From NCBI GenBank assembly GCA_963969365.1, contig OZ017750.1:3224001-3288000 (forward strand): a stretch of DNA of 64,000 nucleotides, written 5' to 3'. Source of the stretch: Asterochloris sp. CNOR1. Taxonomy: Eukaryota > Chlorophyta > Trebouxiophyceae > Trebouxiales > Trebouxiaceae. Of the stretch, positions 23,001 to 33,200 are shown piece after piece. The first letter of the stretch is position 1. Every line of letters begins with the position of its first letter. Both the position numbers and the translations under genes were made by a program. The notes under the pieces were generated by a model that saw only the letters and a list, made by a program, of their open reading frames with translations, was not told the origin of the DNA and did not search any database.

Positions 23001-25354
23001 CTGCCTGTGCGTGGGGTCACTGGTGGCGAGGCTGTGCCAGCCGAACCCTCATCGTACACCTGCGGCACTTGGCACTAGACATCAGCGAAGCTCATGCCTC
23101 TACCAGCAGGGCGAGTCAAGCTCTACACCTCCAAGTCATACATCAAGGAGAGTACGACGGGACTCAAATGCAACCCTGGCAGCCATCAACAATGCTGATG
23201 GCTGGTGCTAGTCAGCACCTGTCGGGCCGGCACTTTGTCGTACCATGCAGCTGGCATGTAGAGCAGTGCAGTCGCTGCTTGCTGACCTGCTCAGCCCCCT
23301 CAGCATCTTCATCGTCGCTCTCAATGAGGAAGCCATCCTCATCATACTGCGAGGCCTTGCCAGGCTTCTGCGAGCGCTTTGCTGCAGAGGCGGCCACTGG
23401 TGGTGGCTGCTGCCTGGGTGCTTGCCCAGGGGCAGCCTGCTGCATCTGCTGTGGCTCATGCTGCGGCGCCAGCAGAGCAGGGGCTGTCCTGCCTGCAGAG
23501 AACCTGCATCGAGGCAGCACCCGCTGCTTGGGAGGTGTAGTCTGCCGCAAGCATCTCTTCCGCCACACTTACTCAAGAAGCATTCAGCTGAAAGCGTGCT
23601 CCACAACTCCCTACGCCGCAGCAGCAGGCCTGTGTCCATGTCAGGCTGTGGGCATGATCTGCAACCAGGAGGCCCTGCAGCATTCACCTGGCACGGGCTG
23701 CAGCTGCCCCTTCTGATGAGATGGGGGGCTGCTCGTCAGCTGTTGGGCTCTCCGGAATGCTCTCCATCATCATGGACTTGTGTGGGGTGCCGAATTGTGA
23801 GGCCGATTCATACTGCATGATGCCTCCTTGGTCCAAGATCTCATCCCCAAAGTCAGTGCCTGCAGGAGAACAGAGGCTGAAATGCTAGCTAAGACGATTT
23901 GCAACATCTGGCTTGAACGCTTGCGCCTGCTGGGGGGGACGGAGGCTACAACTTTGCAAAGCGGGGCTGCTGTCAGTCAGCGTGCTGAGCTGCCAGTCTG
24001 GGCTCTGCCTGGCAAGGCCTGCTTGTCCAGGCCAGCTGTACAAGAGGCAGCTGCTGGCGCTGCCTGGCCTGCATATCCAGCTCCCTGCCCTGCTGGGCTG
24101 CTGGCTACTGGCCAGCATGCACCCATTGCTGCAGGCTCGCTGCCTGGAGCTGACTGAAGGGGCGGGCATGCCCAGAGACATGCAATGCTGGTGCCTGCAG
24201 GTGGCTCACCCTGGGACCGGTTGGATGGCGAGTCGGCGGCACTGTAGTCGCCAGCAAAGATCAGGGCATCATCTATCTGCATGGGCCCCTTGCCCTTCAA
24301 GCGGCACCTACAGGCAGCCAGGCGCGAGGTGGGGGCAGTGGCAGCCTGGGCAGGTGGGGGCTGTGGCAGCCTGAGCAGGTGTGGGCTGTGGCAGCCTCTG
24401 CAAGAGTGTAGATCTGCTATGTGCCAGGGAGACAGACCTGCTATGTGCCAGGCAAATAGGTGGGGCTCTGCAGGAGTCAGAGCATTTTGAAGGTGTTCTT
24501 TGCCTCATGGCAGGCAAGGGAAGGTCAGCATGGCATACAGCCTGCCAGTGAAGAGATGCACCACCTGGCAGCCCAAGGCAGGTTACTCACCCCACAGTCG
24601 CCAGCATGCGCACTTCGCCAACTGCGTTGCTGACATCCTTGCGCGCCACAGCCACCACAAAGGACTGCTGCGCCTGCTGGTCATCAGCAGCATAGTCTGC
24701 CATGTTTATGACGACCTGCCCCAGGACGCCGGGCTTTGACCTCGAACCTCCCTCGATGATGGACAGAATTAGCCACTTCTGTTCAAAAGCCTCCTCTCCA
24801 GGGGGGCGCTTCCCCTTGGAAGTGTCCTGTGGCCAGGCAAAGGCATTGTGCGTGGCAGGCAGTGCCATGTCATCACCTTTACAGCAGTTGGGCACTGCTG
24901 CTGCGCGTTCCTGGGGCGTGGTAGTGCAGCGATAGTCAGCAAAGCTCTGGCCCGTGCTGCAGCATGCAACTCAGCTGCACAGGGCCCCAACAGCGGCCTG
25001 GCCTGCCTGTACGGTGCATGTGGTTCCCAGGAATGTTCTGTGGCGCTTGATGGCAAGGCAGAGGCTGGCTTGCTTGTTGGGGACTGCCACTGGCAAGCTC
25101 ACACAGTCTACCTGCAAGCTCACCTGGAACAGGGTGGCAGACACATGGATGGTGTCCTCGATGAGAAAGCTGGCCCAGTCTGCGCCCGGGTGCCGCGTCG
25201 CATTGGCTGCTTTGGTGACGCCCTTCTTGCCAGTGCCACGCTGCCATGCCACAGCCAGACATGGGTAGGAGCCAGGCCAGGGCTCGATGGCATGCACCTT
25301 GACGGCAAACTCATAGCCCACGGCCTTCCCTTTGCCTTTGCCAAACAGCGGCAT
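14033..25354 (-). CDS. NT-C2 domain protein with disordered linker and dilute (DIL)-like C-terminus
   Basis: Seventeen exons give 1553 aa: 25124-25354, 24591-24826, 24210-24307, 23688-23859, 23287-23503, 22605-23059, 20294-21721, 19614-19840, 19211-19378, 18936-19045, 18440-18585, 17921-18095, 16996-17190, 16309-16438, 15684-15921, 14872-15047 and 14033-14292. All phases match. Residues 1 to about 155 form an NT-C2 domain (EEIG1/EHBP1 type): YEFAVKVHAIEPWPGSYPCL, then KKGVTKAA, FEQKWLILSIIEGG and LGQVVINMADYA. Known NT-C2 proteins (plant PMI1, animal EHBP1) link membranes to actin and organelle movement. About 800 residues of low-complexity Pro/Ala/Gln sequence follow, with acidic patches (SSSESDEDDLLARA) and repeated PP-x-S-x-F-G/A motifs. 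The last ~550 residues are globular and helical. QKVLTAILRRLDITLFQKLV, AYWWSN and LRATADLLMMPKE resemble the dilute domain of class V/XI myosin tails. The start is the first ATG of the NT-C2 exon. I infer a membrane or organelle adaptor for the actin system. Confidence 0.85.
15125..15245. repeat. ~70-bp tandem pair upstream of an acceptor
   Basis: ACAGTGCAGGTTCAAAGGGC at about 15143 recurs as ACAGTGCAGGTTCGAAGGGC at about 15213, each followed by GCCT-GAG. It lies in the intron just upstream (minus sense) of the exon 14872-15047. A looser ~62-bp pair follows at 15280-15380. This is not a tRNA T-arm: no cloverleaf can be drawn around GGTTCGAA. Confidence 0.7.
16485..16670. repeat. 60-73-bp tandem array, three copies, upstream of an acceptor
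   Basis: GGCACAGGCAGCTGCTGTCC-type units start near 16494, 16567 and 16627, each continuing CTCGGTGCAGAAGC or a diverged form. The array lies directly on the intron side of the NT-C2/DIL exon 16309-16438. Confidence 0.75.
21060..21520 (-). repeat. Coding repeat: PP-x-S-x-F-(G/A) linear motif array
   Basis: Inside the large exon of the NT-C2/DIL gene, about seven copies of a short motif occur within about 150 residues: PPRSVFA, LPRSVFA, PPSAFGA, NSAFGS, VPSPFV, PPTSVFA and PPQSAFGA. Each is often preceded by a charged stretch such as KDVR or EVRP. The spacing is irregular (17-45 residues). The arrangement is typical of a multivalent short-linear-motif region in a disordered linker. Confidence 0.75.
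21722..22095. repeat. Array of ~100-125-bp units copying an exon's 5' edge
   Basis: On minus, diverged copies of the acceptor and first bases of the exon 20294-21721 recur upstream. The exon edge reads CAGCAGGGCCGTGCAGAGGC and continues to ATGCGCCGC. A copy near 21935 reads CAGCAGAGCCCCATCAACCT and continues to ATGCGCTGC. Another lies near 22035. GCTGCCACAT marks the intronic part of successive units (about 21754, 21878, 21977). These copies have stops and are not exons. Confidence 0.7.
24305..24400. repeat. ~29-bp minisatellite, three units
   Basis: GTGGCAGCCTGRGCAGGTG-GGGCT units repeat at about 24338, 24366 and 24392. They lie on the intron side of the small exon 24210-24307 of the NT-C2/DIL gene. 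Confidence 0.7.
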
Positions 25355-25986
25355 CTGTCAAGCTGCCTGCAAAGGAGACAAGCGTCACTCCACCAGGGCG
25401 CAGCTGCATGCCTCAGGCACTGTGTGCAACTACAAGAGCTGACCTTGTTCACTCGGCAATAAAAGCTGTTGGCCTTCAGCTTTGGGATTGCAGCTACCTC
25501 AGCAGCTGCACAGTGCTGGGGGCGAAGTGAGTGCTGCCGGGGGGCCGAGCAGAGTGCCAGCCCAGACAACAGTAATACAGACAGAAGTAACGTCCGAGGG
25601 ATGACCCTGGCTGACAGTATACAGCTCCTGTCAGCGGCTGGTAGGTGAGCAGTGGGAAAATCGAAAGTATAGCAGTTGGGACTTTTGCATCAACTGTCCC
25701 TTGAATAATGGCTGATCAGCAAGTCCCTCAGTGAAGCAGTTGCTGCGTTGCATGCAAATGCCGTCCAGGGCCTGGAACCTTGCTCTGGGTCCAGCATTTG
25801 AGTTACTCTGCTAAATTGCTGAATGCCCGTGAAGGTGCTTGTCAGCCTGCTTACTGTGCAAGGTGAGCATCAGCACAGCAGAGAACGATAGATACATGAT
25901 TGCTGGCATATGTCGCGTGCACTCCATAAATCTGTCATGACCTGATGCATTGGTTGCCAGGCCAATGATGTCACAAGAAGTATCAC
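25355..25986. promoter_or_regulatory. Intergenic: promoter side of NT-C2/DIL gene, 3' side of NECAP
   Basis: About 630 bp separates the ATG of the NT-C2/DIL gene (25352-25354) from the NECAP stop (25987-25989), both on minus. It must hold the NECAP 3' UTR and the next promoter. No TATA box or coding signal is obvious. Confidence 0.4.
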
Positions 25987-27332
25987 TTAGGAGGCCTCGA
26001 AATCGCCCCACTCATCAGGCTCTATTGATTCTCTCCCTTCATCTGTGGGAGGGCTTGCAGTCTGCTGCTGTGAGCTACTGCCCTCCTGCTTGCCAGGCGC
26101 GTCTTTGAGAGGAGCTGGCTGCTGAGCGGCAGCTCCAGAACCATCCTCTGGGTTTGCACTGCTTGCAGGGGTGCTGGCAACTGATGGGGGTGGCGCCAGG
26201 GCAGGCACCTCTGATGACCCTTGCCGTTGAGTGCTTGCACCAAAGAGATCAATGGGGTTGGCTAGCTTAGCTCCCTTCATGCTGAAGCTCCCAGGCCTGT
26301 CACCAAGCTTTGTCTGCAGACAGCAGCAGGGCTTGAGGCCAACAGCACAATCTCAAGGGCTGCGGCAGCAAGGAACTGCGATGTGCACCAGAGGCCCGCA
26401 CAGTTGTTAAGCTGTGCAGGCACTCTCAGAGAGGACCGCAGAGCTCACATTTGCCAGCTTGAGGGTCAGCGTTTCGCCCTCTTTCAGGCTGAAATTTGTC
26501 TGAAACTTGCGGCCGCCAGCACCTTCGACAGTGCCGTCAGTGTCCTGGCCTTGCGAGCTCTCAAAGGCTGCCCGCATCTCTAGTGCCTCCTGTTTTCGTC
26601 TAAGGTGCTGCGCATGCTCGTGGAGAGCAGCATTGAAGTCTGACGCCTGGGCTCGATCCCTGCTTGGCAGGGGACAGATGAGCCTTGCCTCAGAGTTGGT
26701 GCAAAGCTGGTGACTCAGCAGCCCCACCTCTGCTCAGGGATGCATAATAGCTTGGGAAACATGTGGGGGCACCAAGGAGCTGTGCAGCAAGACCTTGAGC
26801 AGGCTGGGCAATCTGCACCTGCCTGAAGCCGAATCCCAGGAAAGCATGCCGCCTGCTGTCAGCATCCTCCACCCTCAGCACAAAGTAGCGGGAGCTGTCA
26901 GTGACGGGCTCCACAACCTGCAGCAGGCAGAGCGCCAGAGGCTCTCACCATCAGGCAGGTCCTCAAGCCGGCCACATAGCTGGAAGGCCATGGCTCACCG
27001 TCGTCTGAGGGACACCCCTAGGGATTGGGCACTCTGCAAATAGCTGACCTGCACATAGTCACGCCTGGCCTTGGGATGGAGCATGCACGCAGGGCAGCGG
27101 CAAAGCAGTGCATTCTGCCACACCTTCCTTCCTGTCGTACAGCCTGATGTAGGCATCCTGCGAGGCACCAGCAACAGGTTTGCAGCTCTTCATGTTGATC
27201 TGTATGGCCAAGCAGTGCTGCATCTACCATCTCACCTCATCAGCTGTGATCACTGCGCAGTCAACCTCTGCCAGCCATTTGTTGACGTCCCACAGGTCAG
27301 CGCGGTGGCCTGTGCTGCTGGCTGGCGGGATG
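25987..27332 (-). CDS. NECAP-type adaptin-ear-binding coat-associated protein
   Basis: Six exons join in phase: 27236-27332, 27124-27157, 26999-27048, 26823-26917, 26449-26659 and 25987-26313. They encode the NECAP PH-like domain and tail. Recognisable family signatures are [70 protein letters not shown] and [11 protein letters not shown]. NECAPs bind AP-1/AP-2 ear domains and regulate AP-2 clathrin adaptor complexes during endocytosis. The C-terminus [11 protein letters not shown] carries a WxxF-type motif as used for adaptin-ear binding, and the DLFG tail element fits the family. The first exon (initiator Met and about 20 residues before IPP) was not found; it should lie between 27333 and about 28200. 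The 26823-26917 exon ends at a GC donor (TTCAG|GCAGGT); only this choice restores the conserved GF-R-DR-x-A-x-DFN stretch. Confidence 0.9.
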
Positions 27333-28271
27333 CTGCGTGCACAAGTCACCAGGTCAGCACCTCAAATCCAAAGCTCTGACCAGATGCAAAGCAACACGCT
27401 TGCTTGCCTATAGACGTAGCATTCCTGGCATTTAAATACTGTGAGGGTTACTCTGCTGTCCTCTGTCCCTGCTTCCATACCAGCCATCAGAAAGCTACAT
27501 ACCAATCAGTGAAGTGGAAAGCAGTTGAGTCAAATTCACCAATCAAACCCGACACATCCAGCCTGACCCTTGACCCCCAGATTGCTTGCAGCACCGACTT
27601 GCCTGACTACATGCCAGGCACAGAGCAATCGGACCTCATGCCTCGGTGATGTCAAAGTCTAGGGCACATGGCAGATATATTGAAAAGTTTGAGTGGGCAA
27701 TGCAGGTGACAGTGACGCTGCAGGAGCCCAGCAGGCTTGGAGCTCCTCAAATCTTGACCACTGCATGCCTGCTGCATCGTGTATCACCTCCTTTGTCAAC
27801 GACAAATGTCAGGTTGTACAGGGCATTGAGTCACTGTTGAGGTGCACTGCAGGGACAGCAGCCAGCTGACAGAGATCACCCCTGCCACTCGCCAAGGCAG
27901 CTATCGCGTGGGCCTCTCCCATTCAGATGGACCCCCGCAGCACCAGGGCGAGCCCGTCAAGTGGGAGCGCTTCTGGCTGGGAGCCGAGGAGGTGTGTCGT
28001 TGCAGTACCATTGCTCCTGATATGTAGACACCACAGCGCTCCTTTGAAGACACTTGTACTTGAGACAGGAGCTGCCTCCCCACATGTGCCTGCGCAGCTG
28101 GTGTCCCACTACACAGTGAGCTTGACTTAGTGCATGATTGTTGCGTGATGGTCTGCAAAAGCAGCCATGGGTCTCTGGCAGCCATTCTCTGATGTTGAAA
28201 GCGGCTGGAAAGTCAACAACGCATCAAAATTTGCCAGCAAACTCTGGCGTCTGCTGCAGGTGCAGCAGCTC
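27333..28271. other. Divergent intergenic region with unplaced coding-like blocks
   Basis: This region lies between NECAP (-) and the deaminase (+) and should contain NECAP exon 1 and both promoters. On minus, 27520-27625 reads GKSVLQAIWGSRVRLDVSGL and continues GEFDSTAFHFTDW up to a GTATGT donor. On plus, about 27860-27990 reads ITPATRQGSYRVGLSHSDGP and GEPVKWERFWLGAEE. Both look protein-like, but neither joins to a neighbouring gene in phase by my reading. Confidence 0.3.
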
Positions 28272-30136
28272 ATGCGAGAGGAGCAGTGCAATGAGGACGA
28301 GCTGCTGCAGCGGTTGATTAGCTCAGCATCAAGCCTTGCGCGGCCCCCCATCTCATCCTTCCATGTGGGGTGAGCTTGAAGGTTATGGGTTGCAATCTGC
28401 CCGCGCAGGCAGCAGGTTCAAAGCTTGTGGGGCCGCTGCTTGAGGCCTAGCAAGGGCAGGGCTGCCTACAGCAGCAATCAGGCAGGCTGTGCAGGACCTC
28501 AGTTCTCTTGCTGCAATTGCAGACTGCCATGTGTCAGAGGGCACAGCCTCCTCTGCTGCGTCTGTATGAGCAGCAGGCGCCTCTATGCGGTCCCATATAG
28601 CCTCCCATGGGGAAGCCATGCGGGTTGGGGCAAGCCAGTCAAAGTTGCAGGCTTCTTGCCCTGCAGGTGTGTAGGCCTGGGCGCCAGCGGTCGCCTGTAC
28701 GTGGGGGTGAACCTGGAGTTTCCCTGCCTCCCCTTGCACAACTCGGTTCACGCTGAGCAGTTTCTGGTGGTCAACGCCCTGCAGCATGGGGAGCTGGAGC
28801 TGGTCAAACTGGCCGTGTCTGCTGCCCCCTGTGGGCACTGCCGACAGTTCCTCAGTGAGCTGTGTTGCGCGGTGAGAGAGGGTGCTGCTTTCAGCTGTGT
28901 AATGCATGTCAGCTGTGCACAAGCTGCTTGGGGGTGTGTTGTCTCAGCCATCTGCGCGAAGGCATGCCAGCTGTGCGGTGCTCACATCAATCAGACGCTG
29001 CTCATTGCTGTCGGTGAAGGGTGGCTGTGTGGCGCAATGCTTGAGCATGCAGCAACATGTCAAGCCGAGCCTCGTGCTGCCTTCCTTCGGCAAGAAGACC
29101 TCAGCACTGGCTGAACACGCCGTTTTTCAGGGCCATCAAGCTCAGTTATAAGTCTTTTGTAATGTATACTGTGTGCTTCGGGCTTCCTCACCTCAACTCA
29201 TCTGGCCCTGCAGGAGACTGTGACCTTTGCCTTCAAAGGTGGCACCTACAAGCTTGCAGAGCTTCTACCTCACCGTTTTGGCCCCATGGACCTCATTGAT
29301 GACCGTCACACGCCACTCCTTCTGCAGCCACAGAGCAACAGTGTAGAGCTGACCGCAGGTGCGACGCTGAACCATTGGTAATCGCCTTGGGTAGATGACA
29401 AATGAGAGGGTTATCTTGGATAACAAATGCCTCCAATGATTCATCGTATGGCACCTTGTGCCCAGAGCCATGAGTGGCAGGTGCCTGCCCATATTTCGGA
29501 TGTGACCAACAGCAGCAGGACCTGCTGGTCCTGCTGGGTGGGCACTGACTGGAGCTGTGACCTGGCCACATCGAATTCAAAGATAAGGATGTGTAACTTC
29601 TTGCTTGCTGATAGCATTGCATTGCTTGGAAACCAGAACACTGGCTCACCTTCAGCAAAGCATGGTAGCACTGCTGCTCTTGCCCTGCAGAGAGCCAGCA
29701 GTATGTACAATCACGCAGCAGCGATAATACCTTTCAGCAGGCGGCGCAGGCAGCGCTGCAGCAGGCTCGCGCCTGCTACTGCCCATACAGCCAGTGCCCC
29801 GCGGGCGTCAGCGTCATCACAGGCTCTGGGGCCATCTACAGCGGCGGCTACATCGAGTCTGCTGCTTACAACCCCAGCCTGCCCCCGCTTCAAATAGCCA
29901 TCATAGAGGGAGTCACTGATGGGATGCCCCATTACACTGAGGTCAGCCTGTCTGCACAGAGCCTCTTGTGAGCTGTCGGTGTGTGGACAATCCCTTCCCT
30001 GCTGCTGCAGGTGACAGAGGTGGTGCTTGCAGAGAAGAGAGATGTGCAGGTGCAGCATGCTGACAGCACCAGGACACTCTTGAGACAGATTGCAGGAGAG
30101 CATGCTAGGCTTACATTACTGACAATTCAAAGCTAA
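28272..30136 (+). CDS. CDA: Plant-type two-domain cytidine deaminase
   Basis: Cytidine deaminase hydrolyses cytidine or deoxycytidine to uridine or deoxyuridine in pyrimidine salvage. Exons are 28272-28369, 28667-28871, one unresolved exon (about 28978-29023), 29214-29358, 29691-29941 and 30011-30136 (TAA). The first domain holds the zinc site: VHAEQFLVVNAL (His and catalytic Glu) and AAPCGHCRQFL (PC-x2-C). Strong plant CDA signatures are ARPPISSFHVG, GRLYVGVNLEFP, LLPHRFGPMDLI and ESAAYNPSLPPLQIAI. The second, degenerate domain (YCPYSQCPAGVSV...) has lost the HAE and PCxxC residues, as in plant homologues. The start is uncertain: ATG 28272 gives a plausible short N-terminus, and an in-frame ATG at 28167 would add 35 residues. 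The third exon matters for continuity, because the joins on either side of LLIAV do not fit in phase with the obvious donors. The gene ends 112 bp before the kinase start on the same strand. Confidence 0.9.
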
Positions 30137-30248
30137 ATCAAGCAGCCAGCTAAATTAGACTGTCTTTTGCCTCCTTGCCTTGAAATCTGCTTGCCTTCTT
30201 TCATCAGGCAGTGTGTACGCTCAGCTGCCTGCACCGCCATCGGACGCC

Positions 30249-33200
30249 ATGCCCAGTGGGCACCGATCCAGCCGGTCCTGCTTCAGCTGTTTTCAAGTGC
30301 AGGAAGATGACGACCTCGCCACCACCAGCGGCCCGGCTATGGAGATTGCCAAGGCAAGCAGTAACAGCTCCATCACGGCGTTGCCCGTGTCCACCAAGCT
30401 CAGGAACGAGCTCAGGACGTCCTCTGGCAGGTGGGGAGAGGGGCTTGAACTGCCTCCTTTGAAAGTTAGCCCTGTAAGAGGCAGAGGAGGTTTGTGTCCT
30501 GCAAAGGTTAAAGTATCGGCCACCTCAAGATGAGTGACCACAGGCGAGGCAGCTCAGGGGCAGGGCCCGTGAACCCAGCTGAATTGAATGCTCAGGCATC
30601 TGCCAGGTCCTGGTCGGCAAGGGCAACAGCAGGCATAGGCAGGGCGCACCAGAAATGTATGTGTGTGTGTGTGCGCTTGAGATCTCCCTGAAATTGCACT
30701 GTATTGCAAATTTGGCCAGACATTTGGCGCAGCACAGCATTGGGGACGCGCCCTGGTCTGGGAGCTGCGAAGCATGGCTCAAGAGCCCAGCCAGCAGACA
30801 GCAGGCAACAGCGTGTCCCGAAAGACCGCGCTGCAGCCGTCAGCCACTGCCCTGGCCAGTAGAAGCAATGATGAGTGGGGATGAAGCCTGCAGCCCCCAC
30901 AGCCATGGGTTGGCAGCTGTAGTCACCGACAAGCAACTGTGGCCACAACTAGCAAACCCACCATGTGCTGGGCTCTATGGCAGCCTCCCGTCGCCCATTT
31001 TTACAGGACTGCACTGGCTGCATGGGGCCTGGGTGGCTTGTGTCTGTCAAGCGTTGCGGAGAGCTCTGCGGCCAATGCGGTGGGTATTGCCTGCTTTTCA
31101 CAAAGGCGACAGTGTGCGCTCCATCAGGGAGCACAGCGCAGGCCAGCAGCATGCACAGTTGTGGGAGTGGGTGAGCCCTCCCACTCCAGCCCACGGCCCC
31201 AGCTCTCCAGAGTGTTGGTGGCAGTCAGCCTGGCAAGGTGGGAGACGGTGATCTCGGCAGCACCCCCCCCCGTGAACACATGGGGTGCTCCGACTTGCAT
31301 GTGGGCTGCAGCATACAACACACCCATGGTCTGGAGGGGTCTGGTAGTGTCAGGGGTGTGCCTGTTGCTGCACAGTGCCCACCAGCAAACTTTGCGACAA
31401 CCCACACAGGTTGTCACCGCCGTGCCTGCATGGGCCTTCCTGCAAAAGGGACCAGCAGTCCTGTCTCTCTCCCAACCTTGCCATGCAGCACCGCCATGTG
31501 CTTGCGGGCAACACCAGCCAGCCCCTGCAGCCCGCTGTGGCTCAAGCTGCCACACGGGGCTGTTCTGTGCCTACAATGCAGCCAGCATCAGCCAGGCTTT
31601 GCTGGTCCTCAGCTTGTCCCTTACTGGTCTGCGCCATGCTTGCAGTGTAGTGCAACCAGCCTCAGTCAGGCTCTGCCCGCTCACTGTGTCCCAAGCTCTG
31701 CCTTTCTCGGCTACCATGTGCCTGCAGTGCAGCCAGCATCGGCCACGCTTTGGCGCTCACGATGGTCTCCAGCTGTGCCTCACTCTCCTGCCATGTGCCT
31801 GCAGCGCAGCCAGCACAGCAGGGAACCCTCCGCCAGCAGGCAAAGCGGCGCTGCCATGCCTCACTCTGTGCCTCACAGATCTGCTCTGTGCTTGCAGTGC
31901 GGCGAGCACAGCAGGGACATCAAGCAGTGGGCGCAGCAGCGCTGCCACGCCCACCTCGGTGCTGCCCATTGCAATGGCGGACAGCGGGCAGGACCCTTTG
32001 AGGTGGGCCAGCCTGCACGCGCACTCTCTGCAGGTGTATATGGCCAGAGCAGCGCTGCTCAGCGCTACCTTGTACAGATGGCAGGAACTTTTTGTGTAGG
32101 GGTGCCTGTAGGAGCACTCCCAGCGGGTGTGATTCACATGGGTGGCAGGCTCTGCATTGCCCGAATCAGTGCTGCTTCCTGCGATGGCCGACAGCGGGCA
32201 GGACTCTCTCAGTCAAAACTCCTCTTCCTTTGACATGACGGCCGCATCAAAGGCAGCACAAGCCTCCTCAGAGGGGCATGAGCATGGTGCATAGGAACTG
32301 GCAGACTGCATGTCCAGGCCAAGCAGTTACTGAGTATAGAGGCGCCCTCTGCAGCTACAGAGGCACAGGGCGGCCATTAGCCCTGCTGGCTCCCATGTCT
32401 CTGCAGGCAGCCAAGGCAATCACATGCGCCCCTCCTGAGCTAAGGAACTCCAGACTTGCAGGGCAGAGCCTGCGTGCTGCATACAGAGTCTTCAGACCTT
32501 CAGTGCAGCATGTTCACCAGATTTTCCAGTTCTCCAGATGGACACATGTGATGTGGCTTGCAGGGGGCACCCAGAGTACACCAAGATCTGCGATCTGGCC
32601 AACGGGGCATCTGGCTTTGTGCAGCTGTGCACAACCAAACAGGGGCGGCGAGTGGCTGTCAAGTTCATTGAGAGGGGCTCCAACAGGTGACCAGCTGGCC
32701 AACTCGGCAAGATGCCAGGTTGAGACCCCAGCAGCCAGTGCTCTGCCTGCCTCACAGGCAGGCAGCCCCTGAGCTGGCCTGCACCTGCAGCAGGGGCGGG
32801 CAAGGCAGCTGATGTGTGCAGGCTGCGCTGCATGCTCCTGGCCTGGCCTGAGGGCGTAGCTAGGCCAGCCACAGTGTCTGCTTGTTGCTGATCGTGGCTG
32901 TGATGCTGCCTGAGCACATTCTCGTGCGTCGGGCGCACCTCCTTCTGTACCTGCCTGTGTGCTGTGTGCCTGCAGCCCACAGCTTGCGGGCAGGGCTGTC
33001 AGGGCATGCACTTTGCTTTCCTGTCTCAGCAGCCATGAGCGTGCTTTGCCTGCCATGAAACCTCTGGCCCCCGCCTGACATCCCTGGTGTGGTTGCAGCA
33101 TCAAGCTGGCACAGCGCGAGACGCTGAATCAGCGACTCTGCTTCGGGCACCCCTACATTGTCCAGGTAGGCTCTCTTGCGGCTGCATGCTCTGGCTGCTG

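Noticed and set aside
30939-32233. Two overlapping plus-strand open frames of more than 330 codons
   Set aside because: They run through a 70-95-bp minisatellite in the kinase first intron. The repeat unit lacks stops, the translation is Cys/Ala/Gln-rich noise, and splicing from exon 1 to exon 2 skips the region in perfect phase.
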